Under the pieces are notes generated by a model. The model saw only the letters and a list, made by a program, of their open reading frames with translations, ran no database searches and was not told the origin of the DNA. Position numbers and translations under genes: made by a program. This document shows positions 54,679 through 62,656 of a stretch of DNA of 64,000 nucleotides, one piece after another. This DNA comes from JACCWM01 sp040393065. Its GTDB lineage: Bacteria > Myxococcota_A > Bradymonadia > Bradymonadales > Bradymonadaceae. Location: positions 8,978 through 72,977 of the forward strand of contig JBEBUW010000008.1 of the NCBI GenBank assembly GCA_040393065.1, given 5' to 3'. Position 1 is the first letter of the stretch. Every line of letters begins with the position of its first letter.

Positions 54679-55659
54679 TCAGCTAACGCTTGTGCTGGAT
54701 GTACTGTTGGCTTCCGGGGTGCGGCTGGAAGGTTTGGTTTTTTTCTTGGCGGAGCTTGAAGCCTTATCGGGGGAAGCGGCTGGTTTGGTCACTTTTTCGG
54801 TGGTTGGTTCCGGCGTGCCCAGAATTTCATGCATTGGATAATATTTGTACGGGTTTTCGCTGCGATCACGGAATTGAGTGACAAACTGCCCGATTTGATA
54901 GCCATCGAAAGCGCGGTGATCGATGGTGAGAGAGCATTGCATGGCTCGTCGGATGACGATTTCGTCGCCTTCGACAAAGGGAAGTCTTTGAATTGCGGAA
55001 GGCATCAACACCAGCGGGCAGCGGCTCATGGGAACGAGCGGTGCAAATCCCAGGCGAATATCGAACTGGCCCACGTTGGTGACCATGGCGCTGCCAAATG
55101 GATCGCTTCGAATACCGAATTTATCGAGTTCGAGAGGAACTACGTAGGTGAGAAAGTCGACGGCACGAAGCATCCAGGGCATCAAGAGCGGTGGTACTTT
55201 GTCGATCATCGACTTGGTTTGTTCGATTTCGGCGTCCTGGCCGGCGCGGACTTGCGTGGCGCGCGAGCGTAAGCGTCGGGCGATGTCTACGAAACTCATC
55301 TGGTCAACATTGCGTAGTTTTACGCCGCTCAGATCGGCCTGATCTGTACTCTCGCTGTTAACGGCGACCTGGACGAAAACATCGATGTTTTCGCGCATCA
55401 ATACGCGGTTGCCGATAATAATCGAGTTCAGGTGTGGGTAGAGTGCAAAAATATCGGCGACCACTTTGACCATGAAGGTGGTTATGGTGACTTTTTCGCC
55501 GCTGGCCTCGCTGAGTTCATCGAGGTAATCGAGGAGAGAATCGACATTCAGGGTTTCGAAACCAAGGACGGTGGGATCGGAGGGCGGATTCCACATACCG
55601 ACCGAGATTTTTCGCCATGAAGATACCCGCGCCGGGCGTTTCCAGAGTTTTTTGGCCAT
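54679..55659 (-). CDS. Stand-alone 2-oxoacid dehydrogenase acyltransferase domain
   Basis: A 326-residue protein that matches only the catalytic C-terminal domain of E2 acyltransferases: catalytic His and Asp in SLTIDHRAFDG, and VTITTFMVKVVADIF, GNRVLMRENIDVFVQVAVN in part. There is no lipoyl domain or E3-binding domain. After the domain comes a Lys/Ser/Pro-rich tail of about 40 residues. Substrate could be acyl-CoA and a small alcohol or amine, as in chloramphenicol acetyltransferase, which shares the fold. No E1 or E3 gene lies next to it. Confidence 0.88.
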   Translation of the reverse strand: MAKKLWKRPARVSSWRKISVGMWNPPSDPTVLGFETLNVDSLLDYLDELSEASGEKVTITTFMVKVVADIFALYPHLNSIIIGNRVLMRENIDVFVQVAVNSESTDQADLSGVKLRNVDQMSFVDIARRLRSRATQVRAGQDAEIEQTKSMIDKVPPLLMPWMLRAVDFLTYVVPLELDKFGIRSDPFGSAMVTNVGQFDIRLGFAPLVPMSRCPLVLMPSAIQRLPFVEGDEIVIRRAMQCSLTIDHRAFDGYQIGQFVTQFRDRSENPYKYYPMHEILGTPEPTTEKVTKPAASPDKASSSAKKKTKPSSRTPEANSTSSTSVS

Positions 55660-56029
55660 GAGCTGTCCTGAGTTACGGCATGAAGCGCGATGTTATATAA
55701 AGTGACTGAATGCAAGCTGATTGTTGGAATGCTTTGAGCGATTTACGAAGCGTTCGCACCTTAACGCTGAAGGATAGGTGAATCAATAGGCGGTTGTTTT
55801 TGAATTGGTGCGGAGTTCGGTTGTTCGGACTCGTTTGCCGTACGGTATCGGGCCGGCTATTGTGTGAGGCAGGTATATTCTTGGAAATCGGACTGCATCT
55901 TTGGAAAAGATCAGGTGCATTCAGGTGATGTTGGAAAAAGAATGGAAAAGTATTGAATATTCCTCATCGCCGGTCGGTCTGAAGGATTGTAGACATCGTT
56001 CGCAAGAACGCTTTTGCCCCGGAAGAGCC
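55660..56029. other. Intergenic stretch before a MORN gene
   Basis: 370 bases between two divergent genes. No repeat, hairpin or recognised regulatory sequence was found. A frame extends the MORN gene upstream to 55901, but its added residues look unlike a gene. Confidence 0.4.
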
Positions 56030-56764
56030 ATGACAAAGTATGCAAGAATAAGTGTTTCCCTGCTTTTTGGTCTGTTGCTGGCATTGCCTGCAACCATGTT
56101 GACATCTCAACCGGCGCAAGCTCAGGCGCAGCATAAGCTGGAGGGCCAGCGAAGACAGACGTCGGGTCGCCATGCGCCGAACTCAAAGCGCACAACGACT
56201 ACGAAGAGCTCGGGCACGCATGTTCGTAATGTGCGTCCCAATCCGAATCGTCCGCAAGGTCATCGTCCTCCGGCACATCGCCCGGCGCCTTCTCGGCCGG
56301 TGGTGCGTCCTCGTCCGAGTGTGTACGTGCCGCCGCATCGTCCGCCTGTTTATCACACGCGTCATCATCGCTCGCGGGTTCATACGCGGTATCATCATAA
56401 TCGGGTTGTGGTGCATCATCATTATGTGACGCCTGCTCCGCGCGTGGTGATCGTCGAGGTGGATCGTCCGCAGCTGCCGGAGCTTTCTTGCCCGGTTCGT
56501 ACGTACTCCAGGCAAAATCAGTTGGAGCAATGGTGTGAGACTTCGCGGGGCGTTCGTCACGGGCCTTATGTGCGTCGACATAGCAATGGGCAGATTTCTA
56601 TGGAAGGTGAATACGAATACGATCAGCGCGAAGGGCTGTGGACGGAATGGCATGCCAATGGCGAGCCGCGGCTTGAAGGCGAGTATGTGAATGGTGAGCG
56701 GGTTGGTCTGTGGATCCGTTGGGATCAGAATGGCCGTGAAGTTTCAGCGATTGAATATCGCTAA
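56030..56764 (+). CDS. Exported His/Pro-rich protein with MORN-like repeats
   Basis: A 244-residue exported protein. The signal peptide is MTKYARISVSLLFGLLLALP and onwards, with cleavage after AQA likely. Residues about 55-140 are Arg/His/Pro-rich, with many HH and HRPP runs, and could bind metal. The end has MORN-type repeats (GPYVRRHSNGQISMEGEYEY, GLWTEWHANGEPRLEGEYVN, in part, then GLWIRWDQNGRE). GGAAGAG precedes the ATG. No family with this exact layout recognised. A terminator follows. Confidence 0.8.
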   Translation: MTKYARISVSLLFGLLLALPATMLTSQPAQAQAQHKLEGQRRQTSGRHAPNSKRTTTTKSSGTHVRNVRPNPNRPQGHRPPAHRPAPSRPVVRPRPSVYVPPHRPPVYHTRHHRSRVHTRYHHNRVVVHHHYVTPAPRVVIVEVDRPQLPELSCPVRTYSRQNQLEQWCETSRGVRHGPYVRRHSNGQISMEGEYEYDQREGLWTEWHANGEPRLEGEYVNGERVGLWIRWDQNGREVSAIEYR

Positions 56765-56804
56765 GGTATGAGGAAAATCTTAAGAGGTTTGGGGAAACCA
56801 AATA

Positions 56805-56839
56805 AAAAAGGCGTCGCGATTGATTCGCGGCGCCTTTTT
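56805..56839. terminator. Bidirectional terminator
   Basis: Stem AAAAAGGCGTCGCGA with TCGCGGCGCCTTTTT (one G-T wobble, loop TTGAT), A-run on one side and T-run on the other. Shared by the MORN gene and the convergent carD. Confidence 0.9.
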
Positions 56840-56944
56840 GTTTTTACCAGGTTGGGCTGAGGTGAACTCTAGACATGAGAAAAATGCTGCGCATGCCAAG
56901 ATAATAAGACAGGGGCGGTGCGCAGCGTTATCGATCGGAATCGA

Positions 56945-57436
56945 TCAGGCAGTGAAGATGTGCTCGAGTTCTTCCATGATTGCGTCTTCCGTAGCGTCTT
57001 TGGCTACGGCGAGTTCTTGAACGAGCAGACGCCTTGCGGTGTCGAGCATTTTTCGTTCACCAAAGCTCAGCGTTTTGTGGAATTTGAGCAGGTTGAGATC
57101 GCGGAGAACTTCCGCGATTTCGTAGGGACTGCCGGTATGGATTTTCTCGACATAGGCACGATAGCGCCGATTCCAGGTTTGCTGATTGAGGTCAACATCT
57201 CGCTCACGCAAGATATCGTAGACCTCTTCAAGCTCGAGATCCGTCATGATATTGCGCAGACCGACGTTGGCCACGTTGTTGACTGGAATCATAATTTTCT
57301 TGTCCGAGTCCATTACCCGCAGTACGTAGAATGTCTGGCTGGTACCCATGATCTCTTTGGTGTCGATGCCCACGACCTCCGCTACGCCCTGCGCGGGATA
57401 GACAGCCTTATCTCCAACCTTGAACGGGGTCACCAT
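56945..57436 (-). CDS. carD: CarD/CdnL-family transcription regulator
   Basis: A 163-residue RNA-polymerase-binding protein that stabilises open promoter complexes. FKVGDKAVYPAQGVAEVVGI is the family's N-terminal Tudor-like domain (shown in full 20), and the helical part has SFGERKMLDTARRLLVQELA with the conserved W in QQTWNRRYRAY. The ATG at 57436 is the usual start; the frame is open to 57544. CarD/CdnL are general regulators in Myxococcota. The 500-bp leader-side region that precedes it carries the structured element described below. Confidence 0.94.
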   Translation of the reverse strand: MVTPFKVGDKAVYPAQGVAEVVGIDTKEIMGTSQTFYVLRVMDSDKKIMIPVNNVANVGLRNIMTDLELEEVYDILRERDVDLNQQTWNRRYRAYVEKIHTGSPYEIAEVLRDLNLLKFHKTLSFGERKMLDTARRLLVQELAVAKDATEDAIMEELEHIFTA

Positions 57437-57702
57437 GAATCTCCTTAACACGTGTCGGGGGAATGCGAAGTCTTTGAACGGGAAAATTGGGACGGGACAA
57501 AATTCTGGCAGGTTTTTGCGTCGTAAACAGGTCTTTTCACTCATGCGGAGAATGGAGACGAAGTACGCCCAGGAACCACAGAATCAAAACCCCTTTACTG
57601 TCGAAATCATTTCCTGGCAGGACTGTGGTCCAAGCCGTTCATAGGCCTCCGAACTCACCACAAAAACAGGATATTACGCACGAAAGTACATATCATACAT
57701 AA

Positions 57703-57882
57703 GGTGGAGAAAGCCCGTGCCAGGTACAGGTCACGCAAAAGAATCCGAGCCGTTCAGACGACCTGGAAGTTTCGGGCTTTGTTCACCATACAGTATTCTC
57801 ATGGCTGTGATTTTCGCGGCTTGCCAAGAAGTCGCGTACGAAAATCACCAGACCTTTTGGGTCTGATGAGAATTAAAGCCCG
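57703..57882. ncRNA. Candidate structured RNA with two exclusive folds
   Basis: A 180-base stretch of complementary blocks. 5' domain: GGTG (57703-57706) with CACC (57784-57787), AAAGCCCG (57710-57717) with CGGGCTTT (57773-57780), CCAGGT (57720-57725) with ACCTGG (57761-57766). 3' domain: ATTCTCAT (57795-57802) with ATGAGAAT (57866-57873) enclosing two hairpins (GTGATTTTCG 57807-57816 with CGAAAATCAC 57839-57848, and CAGACC 57849-57854 with GGTCTG 57860-57865), a three-way junction with abutting helices. A second AAAGCCCG (57875-57882) can pair with the same CGGGCTTT, so two folds compete. On the plus strand TTTTTT follows near 57895. The transcribed strand is unknown. Confidence 0.65.
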
Positions 57883-57918
57883 GTAAGTGTAGTGTTTTTT
57901 AGCTAAAAGCACAAGCCA

Positions 57919-57945
57919 CCATCGCGGGCAAAATGCCCGCGATGG
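57919..57945. terminator. 12-bp hairpin after unknown gene
   Basis: CCATCGCGGGCA with TGCCCGCGATGG, loop AAA, perfect. It lies eight bases after the stop (minus strand) of the gene at 57953-58300 and probably ends or stabilises its transcript; no U-run follows. Confidence 0.65.
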
Positions 57946-57952
57946 GAGACTC

Positions 57953-58300
57953 TTAGCGAAACTCGCTCGGGCGAACGAGTTTGTGCTGACGCGCGAGGTC
58001 GATCAGCTTGGGCAGGGTAAATCCGGAGATTTTGTTGGAGTAGTCTTCGTTTCCGCCGGGGAAACGAGTGGTGACGATGGATGCCACGAGCTTTTCTTTG
58101 GAGCCGAATTTCGTCTGAACGAAGTTATGGGCAGCGAGCAGGCGGAGCAGCTGTGCGTTGCTCATGTGGGACACGCGTGCTTCGAAAGCAGCGGCGTCTT
58201 CGCCTTCGGGGCGATCCAGGATCGCTGCGACTTTTTTGGCGAGTTCGGCTTTGGAGCCGTGTTCTGCTTTGACGCGTGCAAGAGGACTGAGTTTTGCCAT
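57953..58300 (-). CDS. Conserved-looking small basic protein, function unknown
   Basis: A 115-residue basic, helical protein. Starts MAKLSPLARVKAEHGSKAEL, then a repeating small-helix pattern: HMSNAQLLRLLAAHNFV, KFGSKEKLVASIV and LPKLIDLARQHKLV. The spacing recalls SAP- or rho-N-like nucleic-acid-binding modules, but I cannot assign a family. GGGAG precedes the ATG at 58300; a longer frame to 58399 has no such site. Lies just upstream of the RNA candidate, on the minus strand. Confidence 0.75.
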   Translation of the reverse strand: MAKLSPLARVKAEHGSKAELAKKVAAILDRPEGEDAAAFEARVSHMSNAQLLRLLAAHNFVQTKFGSKEKLVASIVTTRFPGGNEDYSNKISGFTLPKLIDLARQHKLVRPSEFR

Positions 58301-58521
58301 GTTGAATCTCCCTTTATTCAGGTGCATGCGCATCGTTCTGGCAGGACTTGGGAGTCTGGGAGGACCAACTCTTTTTCGTCTGCGACTGAAACAATCCACA
58401 TGGTGCGCGAATTAAAGCCGCGCTACAGCGTTGTTGTGAACCACGGTACGTGGCAAGGTAATGCGTCGATGGCATGAAAATTCATGCGCGTATGACGAAA
58501 TTGACCTACTAGCAAAGAGAT

Positions 58522-60198
58522 ATGATGAAGGCAAGGCTGCAAACACAGAGCATTTATCGCAGGGTTTTGGCGAGCGCAATTCTGGCAGGATTGGGTGGTT
58601 TGTTGATGTCAGGATGTGAATCACGCGGGGTGGCTGAAAGTCCGTCGGAGATCAGCCGGGCGGAGAGCTTTTCGGGAGATGCGCTGGATAAGGAGCTGCA
58701 GGAAAGTGCGGAGGTCGAGGAGCCTGCGATCCGTTATGAGGAAGGGCCGCAGCCGCAACCGGAGACGGTGTTGGCGCGCGGAAAGGAGCTCGAGATTACG
58801 CTGGCGGATTATGAGCGCTCGGTGCATCGCAGTCTGCTTTTTGCGCCTCCCAAGGAAGATGGAAGTCGTTATTTAGAGGTGCCGGCCGATCGGCTGGCAG
58901 CGCCGCAGCTGCAGAGTCTTTTGGTCGAGAGTTTGCTGGAAAACGCCATTGTAAAGGAAGAGGCCAAACGGCGTGGTCTGGATTGTACGACGAAAGATGT
59001 GCGGAAGCAGGTGGCTTCACAGCGACAGCTTGAGCGGTTCGGGGTGATGTTTGCCGAGGAGGGTGAGGCCGCGGAACATCCGGCGTTGGTTGCGGAGCTG
59101 GCGACTTTGCGGATGACGCCGGAGGATGTGCGCGAGGTGGCGTGCGAGGATGTGTTGCGCAAGAAGGTGCAGGCGGCGATGCTTGCGGACATCGATGAGG
59201 CTGAGTTGTGGGCAGCTTATCAGAACGCGAGAAATACCGTGGATTTGTTGCTGGTCGCGGTCAACAACACGCCGTCGTCTGCGGAGATCGATGCGTTTTT
59301 GGCGCAGGATCAGGCCCGGCAAGAGTCGCAGATCGAGGCGCATTACGCCAAATATCCGGAGCGGTATATGTTGCCGCGCATGGCCAGGCTGACGATGCTC
59401 AAGGCGCCGGTCGGGCAGGGAGGGCCGAAGGTTGTGGAAAAATTGCAGCAGGCGGTTCATCGCTTAAGCAGTGGTGAGGAGCCGGCCGCGATTGCCAGTG
59501 GGCTGGGGCTGGTGCTGGAGAGTGATAGCGAGCTTCAGGTCGGCGAAAATCCGCGTGTGTTTGGTCAAAAAGTAGGCGGGACGGGCATTGAGATGGAGGG
59601 GCCGCGTGGTTCGTATGCCTGGCGGTTGGAGGAGATCCGTGAGCCTTCGAAGCTGGAGCTGACGCGGCCGTTGCGTCGGGAGATCGCCGCGGAATTGTTG
59701 CGACAGGACGGCGTTCTGGAGTCGGTTCAGCAGAAGTTGCAGCCGGCGCTGGAGGCGATGAAGGCGATGGGAAGTTTGAAGGCTGGTGAGTCGCTGAGCG
59801 AGGAGAAGGTGGAGGCGCTGCGTGAGAAGCTGGCGGAACATGGTCTGAAGTTGCAGCGGACGACGGCGTTTGCGCGTTCGCCGCAGGGGTTCATTCCGGG
59901 TGTGGGGTTGGCCGAAGAAGTTGTGGAGGCTGCGTTTGATTTGCGTGAGAACAAGCCGACGATGGATACGCTGGTCGCTTCGAGGGAACGGGTGTTTGCG
60001 TTGCGTCTGGCAGCGCGTGAGAGGCCAACGCGCGCCGGATTCCAGAAAGAGAAAAATAGCTTTCGCAAGGGCTATTTGGACGGGCGTAGTGATCGGATCG
60101 TTCAGGATCTGGTGAGCGCAAAGCTTACAGACGCCGAATTGACGGTCGATCTGAGTGCTCTGCGTATTAAATACGGTGTGCTTGCCAAGGAAAAATAA
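58522..60198 (+). CDS. Second foldase-type lipoprotein (SurA/PpiD-like)
   Basis: A 558-residue lipoprotein with lipobox LLMSGC (cysteine at about residue 32). A helical chaperone-like part (LQSLLVESLLENAIVKEEAKRRGLD in part; about 110-230) and two regions that look like worn parvulin domains (about 255-375, and 440-520) suggest a peptidyl-prolyl isomerase family, but rotamase motifs such as HILV are poorly kept. It may act as a chaperone without isomerase activity. Two ATG codons start it; 58522 is used. It ends three bases from the convergent gene. Confidence 0.7.
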   Translation: MMKARLQTQSIYRRVLASAILAGLGGLLMSGCESRGVAESPSEISRAESFSGDALDKELQESAEVEEPAIRYEEGPQPQPETVLARGKELEITLADYERSVHRSLLFAPPKEDGSRYLEVPADRLAAPQLQSLLVESLLENAIVKEEAKRRGLDCTTKDVRKQVASQRQLERFGVMFAEEGEAAEHPALVAELATLRMTPEDVREVACEDVLRKKVQAAMLADIDEAELWAAYQNARNTVDLLLVAVNNTPSSAEIDAFLAQDQARQESQIEAHYAKYPERYMLPRMARLTMLKAPVGQGGPKVVEKLQQAVHRLSSGEEPAAIASGLGLVLESDSELQVGENPRVFGQKVGGTGIEMEGPRGSYAWRLEEIREPSKLELTRPLRREIAAELLRQDGVLESVQQKLQPALEAMKAMGSLKAGESLSEEKVEALREKLAEHGLKLQRTTAFARSPQGFIPGVGLAEEVVEAAFDLRENKPTMDTLVASRERVFALRLAARERPTRAGFQKEKNSFRKGYLDGRSDRIVQDLVSAKLTDAELTVDLSALRIKYGVLAKEK

Positions 60199-60201
60199 GT
60201 G

Positions 60202-60762
60202 TTAGCAATTCTGGGGGGCGCGAACGAGCAGGACGGTGTTTCGGCGCAGGGCTTCGGGCAGAAAAATCTCGATCGGGAGCAGGGCGCGGCCGCCGGACGT
60301 CAGGGAAAGCGCAGGAACCCACTGGCAGACGGATTTATCGAGTGGAAAGTTTCCCCACTCGGTAATGCCGGGGCGATCGGAGTAGGTGCGGCGCATGCGC
60401 ATGGTTTCCAGCGCGAGGATGTCTTCGGCGCGCTGGGCCAGCGGATATTGCAGGGCGAAGTGCAGAAGTTCACGCAGGGAGGCGGGTTGCAGGCCGCGTG
60501 CCTGGAGGGCTTCGAAGGCTGTTTCATTGAGTTCGCCTTCGGCGTTTGCGTAGGGAACGAGGGCGTAGCGGCCTGAGGTCAGGGTTTGTGAGGCTTCTTC
60601 CGGGACGGTGCCTCGGTTGAAGGCTTCGCGCAAAAAGAAGTGCACAAACTCAAACTGGTTGGCTTCGACCAGTTCGCTTAAAGGCAACTCGTGGTCGATG
60701 TGCAGTGTAAAGACGTTGACTACTTCGCCGATTGAATCGGTGTGCGGCTGAGATGCGTGCAT
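60202..60762 (-). CDS. Protein of unknown function
   Basis: A 186-residue soluble protein with no signal peptide or membrane segment. No family recognised. Motifs that could help: SDRPGITEWGNFPLD and VCQWVPALSLTSGGRALLP. GGAGG sits before two ATG codons; the second (60762) has the better spacing, the first is 60765. The last gene of the minus-strand group that includes birA and nadC; gap to birA is about 120 bases. Confidence 0.6.
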   Translation of the reverse strand: MHASQPHTDSIGEVVNVFTLHIDHELPLSELVEANQFEFVHFFLREAFNRGTVPEEASQTLTSGRYALVPYANAEGELNETAFEALQARGLQPASLRELLHFALQYPLAQRAEDILALETMRMRRTYSDRPGITEWGNFPLDKSVCQWVPALSLTSGGRALLPIEIFLPEALRRNTVLLVRAPQNC

Positions 60763-60882
60763 CATGAACCTCCAAAGTGAGCGTCTTGCCTGGTGAATGT
60801 TCGGGCATAGTCATGCCATACCGGATCGGTACTTGTCAAAGATCGCGAGTTTTGGGGGGAGTTCAAGCCGTGAAAAAAGAGC

Positions 60883-61656
60883 TTATAAAAAGCGGACTTC
60901 GCCGGTCATGACTTCGATGTGTTGACCGTCTTCGAGTTCGACGAGCAGTTGGCCTTCGGGGCCGATTCCGCGGGCGGTGCCGTGTGTGATCTGGCGGCTC
61001 GTGCTGGCGATGTGTGCGGGCGGTTGGAGGAGTTCGACGGTGCGGCCGGGGCTGCGGTCCAGGCGGTGCAGGTCGGGTAAAATGGCAGGGAAGCCGCCCT
61101 GGCAGTAGAGGTCGCAGCTCTGAACGATCGCGTTGCGAAGTGGTGAGAGGAGCGCCAGGCGGTCGTATTGTTGGCCGCTTTCCAGGGCAAGTGTGGTCAG
61201 GATGGGGCGCAGTTCTTGGGGGATCTGGTCGGCTTCGAGATTGACGTTGATGCCGACGCCGACGACGACCGCTTCGAGTTTTGTGCCGTTGGTGGAGGCT
61301 TCGGTGAGGATTCCGGCGAGTTTTCGGGAGCCGATGTAGAGATCATTGGGCCATTTGAGCCAGATATCGAGGTTGGTTTTCTGGCGGAGCACGTCGCAGA
61401 TTCCGACGCCGGCCGCGAGCGTGAGGCCGGAAGCGCGGGCAAGGTCGAGGGTGGGGCGCAGGAGCACGGACATGTAGATGTTCAGGCCGGGCGGGGAGTG
61501 CCAGGGTTTTCGCTGGCCGCCGGTGTGGCGTCGGCCGCGGCCGGCGGTCTGGCTGTCGGCCACCCAGCAGGAGCCGTGCGGGGCCGGGGTGGAGGCGGCT
61601 TGCAGGGCCAGGGCGTTGGTGGAGTCGATTTCGTCGTAGAAATAGATCGGGAGCAT
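60883..61656 (-). CDS. birA: Biotin-protein ligase, no HTH
   Basis: Attaches biotin to carrier proteins such as acetyl-CoA carboxylase. The 257-residue protein has the ligase core only: EIDSTNALAL, the biotinyl-AMP site GRGRRHTGGQRKPW, WLKWPNDLYIGSRKLAGIL and VVGVGINVNL, with a small C-terminal SH3-like end. There is no N-terminal DNA-binding domain, so it should not repress biotin genes. Follows nadC on the minus strand, 107 bases later, with a strong inverted repeat in between. Confidence 0.95.
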   Translation of the reverse strand: MLPIYFYDEIDSTNALALQAASTPAPHGSCWVADSQTAGRGRRHTGGQRKPWHSPPGLNIYMSVLLRPTLDLARASGLTLAAGVGICDVLRQKTNLDIWLKWPNDLYIGSRKLAGILTEASTNGTKLEAVVVGVGINVNLEADQIPQELRPILTTLALESGQQYDRLALLSPLRNAIVQSCDLYCQGGFPAILPDLHRLDRSPGRTVELLQPPAHIASTSRQITHGTARGIGPEGQLLVELEDGQHIEVMTGEVRFL

Positions 61657-61703
61657 GGTAGCCGTGAAATCGGTAGGAAATCGGTAAAATCGACGGTTTT
61701 ATT

Positions 61704-61738
61704 GGCCCGGCTCCCGTCTCAGAGACGGGGGCCGGGCC
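61704..61738. terminator. Strong inverted repeat after nadC
   Basis: A 17-bp GC-rich stem, GGCCCGGCTCCCGTCTC with GAGACGGGGGCCGGGCC, almost perfect, with almost no loop. Lies 26 bases after nadC's stop. No clear U-run follows on either strand, so it may block transcription weakly or be a repeat element. Confidence 0.5.
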
Positions 61739-61763
61739 AGTGTTTATGCGGATTTGCGTTGGA

Positions 61764-62633
61764 TTAGAGCATTTTCATGGAAATGTCGACGGCGGGTGCG
61801 GAATGGGTCAGGGCGCCGGAGGAAATGAAGTCCAGGCCCAGGTTGCGCAGCTCGGGCAGGCGCTCGAGGGTGATGTTGCCGCTGGCTTCCAGAAACACCT
61901 GGTTGCGGCGTCCGCTCTTTTGGACTCGCGCGATGGCGTCGGCCATTTGTTGCGTTGTCATGTTGTCGAGCATGATGATTTCGGCGCCGGTTTCGAGGGC
62001 CTGATCGAGTTCTTCCAGGTTGGTGACTTCGATTTCGATGCGCAGGGTATGGGGGGCTTCTTTGCGAACGCGCTCAAAAGCCGGGCGGATGCCGCCGGCT
62101 GCTGCGATGTGGTTGTCCTTGAGCATGACGCCGGAAGCCAGGTTGAAGCGGTGGTTTGTGCCGCCGCCGCAGCGTACGGCGTATTTGTCGAGCGAGCGCC
62201 AGCCGGGCAGGGTTTTGCGGGTATCGACGATACGTGTCTGGACCTGTTCGGGATCGTCGGGCGTTCCGAGTGCGTCCACATACGCGCGGGTCAGGGTGGC
62301 GACGCCGCTGATGCGTTGCAAAAAATTCAGGGCCGTGCGCTCGCCGCGCAACAGGGAAACGGCGTCGCCTTCGAGACGCGCGAGGACGTCGCCTTTTTTG
62401 AGGGCATCGCTGTCTTTGGCGTGAAACACGCAGGCAATGCCGGCGTCAACGCGGGCAAAAACCGCGCGCACGACTTCCAGGCCGGCCACGATCAGGTCTT
62501 GTTTGGCGACAAGTTCGGCCGTGGCCGTTTCGCCTTCGAAAAATACCTGGGAGGTGACGTCAAATCCGAGCTCGTCTTCTTCAAGAGCCATGTCGATCAG
62601 GCGGGCCGTGCGTGGATCGATGAACAGATGCAT
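61764..62633 (-). CDS. nadC: Nicotinate-nucleotide pyrophosphorylase
   Basis: Turns quinolinate into nicotinate mononucleotide, the late step of de novo NAD synthesis. The 289-residue protein has GERTALNFLQRISGVATLT, RIVDTRKTLPGWR, CGGGTNHRFNL and LKDNHI, all of the family's phosphoribosyl-binding site. Length fits. It follows an FNR-type reductase with a gap of 23 bases. No other nad gene (nadA, nadB) is in the window. Confidence 0.96.
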   Translation of the reverse strand: MHLFIDPRTARLIDMALEEDELGFDVTSQVFFEGETATAELVAKQDLIVAGLEVVRAVFARVDAGIACVFHAKDSDALKKGDVLARLEGDAVSLLRGERTALNFLQRISGVATLTRAYVDALGTPDDPEQVQTRIVDTRKTLPGWRSLDKYAVRCGGGTNHRFNLASGVMLKDNHIAAAGGIRPAFERVRKEAPHTLRIEIEVTNLEELDQALETGAEIIMLDNMTTQQMADAIARVQKSGRRNQVFLEASGNITLERLPELRNLGLDFISSGALTHSAPAVDISMKML

Positions 62634-62656
62634 GGGAAGTCTCCAGATTTTTGCAG

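Larger units (their letters stand above)
57437..57952. other. Intergenic stretch between carD and an unknown gene
   Basis: 516 bases with no credible gene. Its right half (57703-57882) is full of nested inverted repeats, listed as an RNA candidate, and the last 35 bases form a hairpin. The left half (57437-57700) shows nothing recognisable; it should hold the carD promoter. Confidence 0.6.

Noticed and set aside
56945..57544. CarD frame extended to 57544
   Set aside because: The added 36 residues do not fit the family start MVTPFKVGDKAV.
57863..57870. CTGATGAG resembling a hammerhead ribozyme core
   Set aside because: Its bases are used in two helices of the three-way junction, and the required GAAA and cleavage site are not in order.
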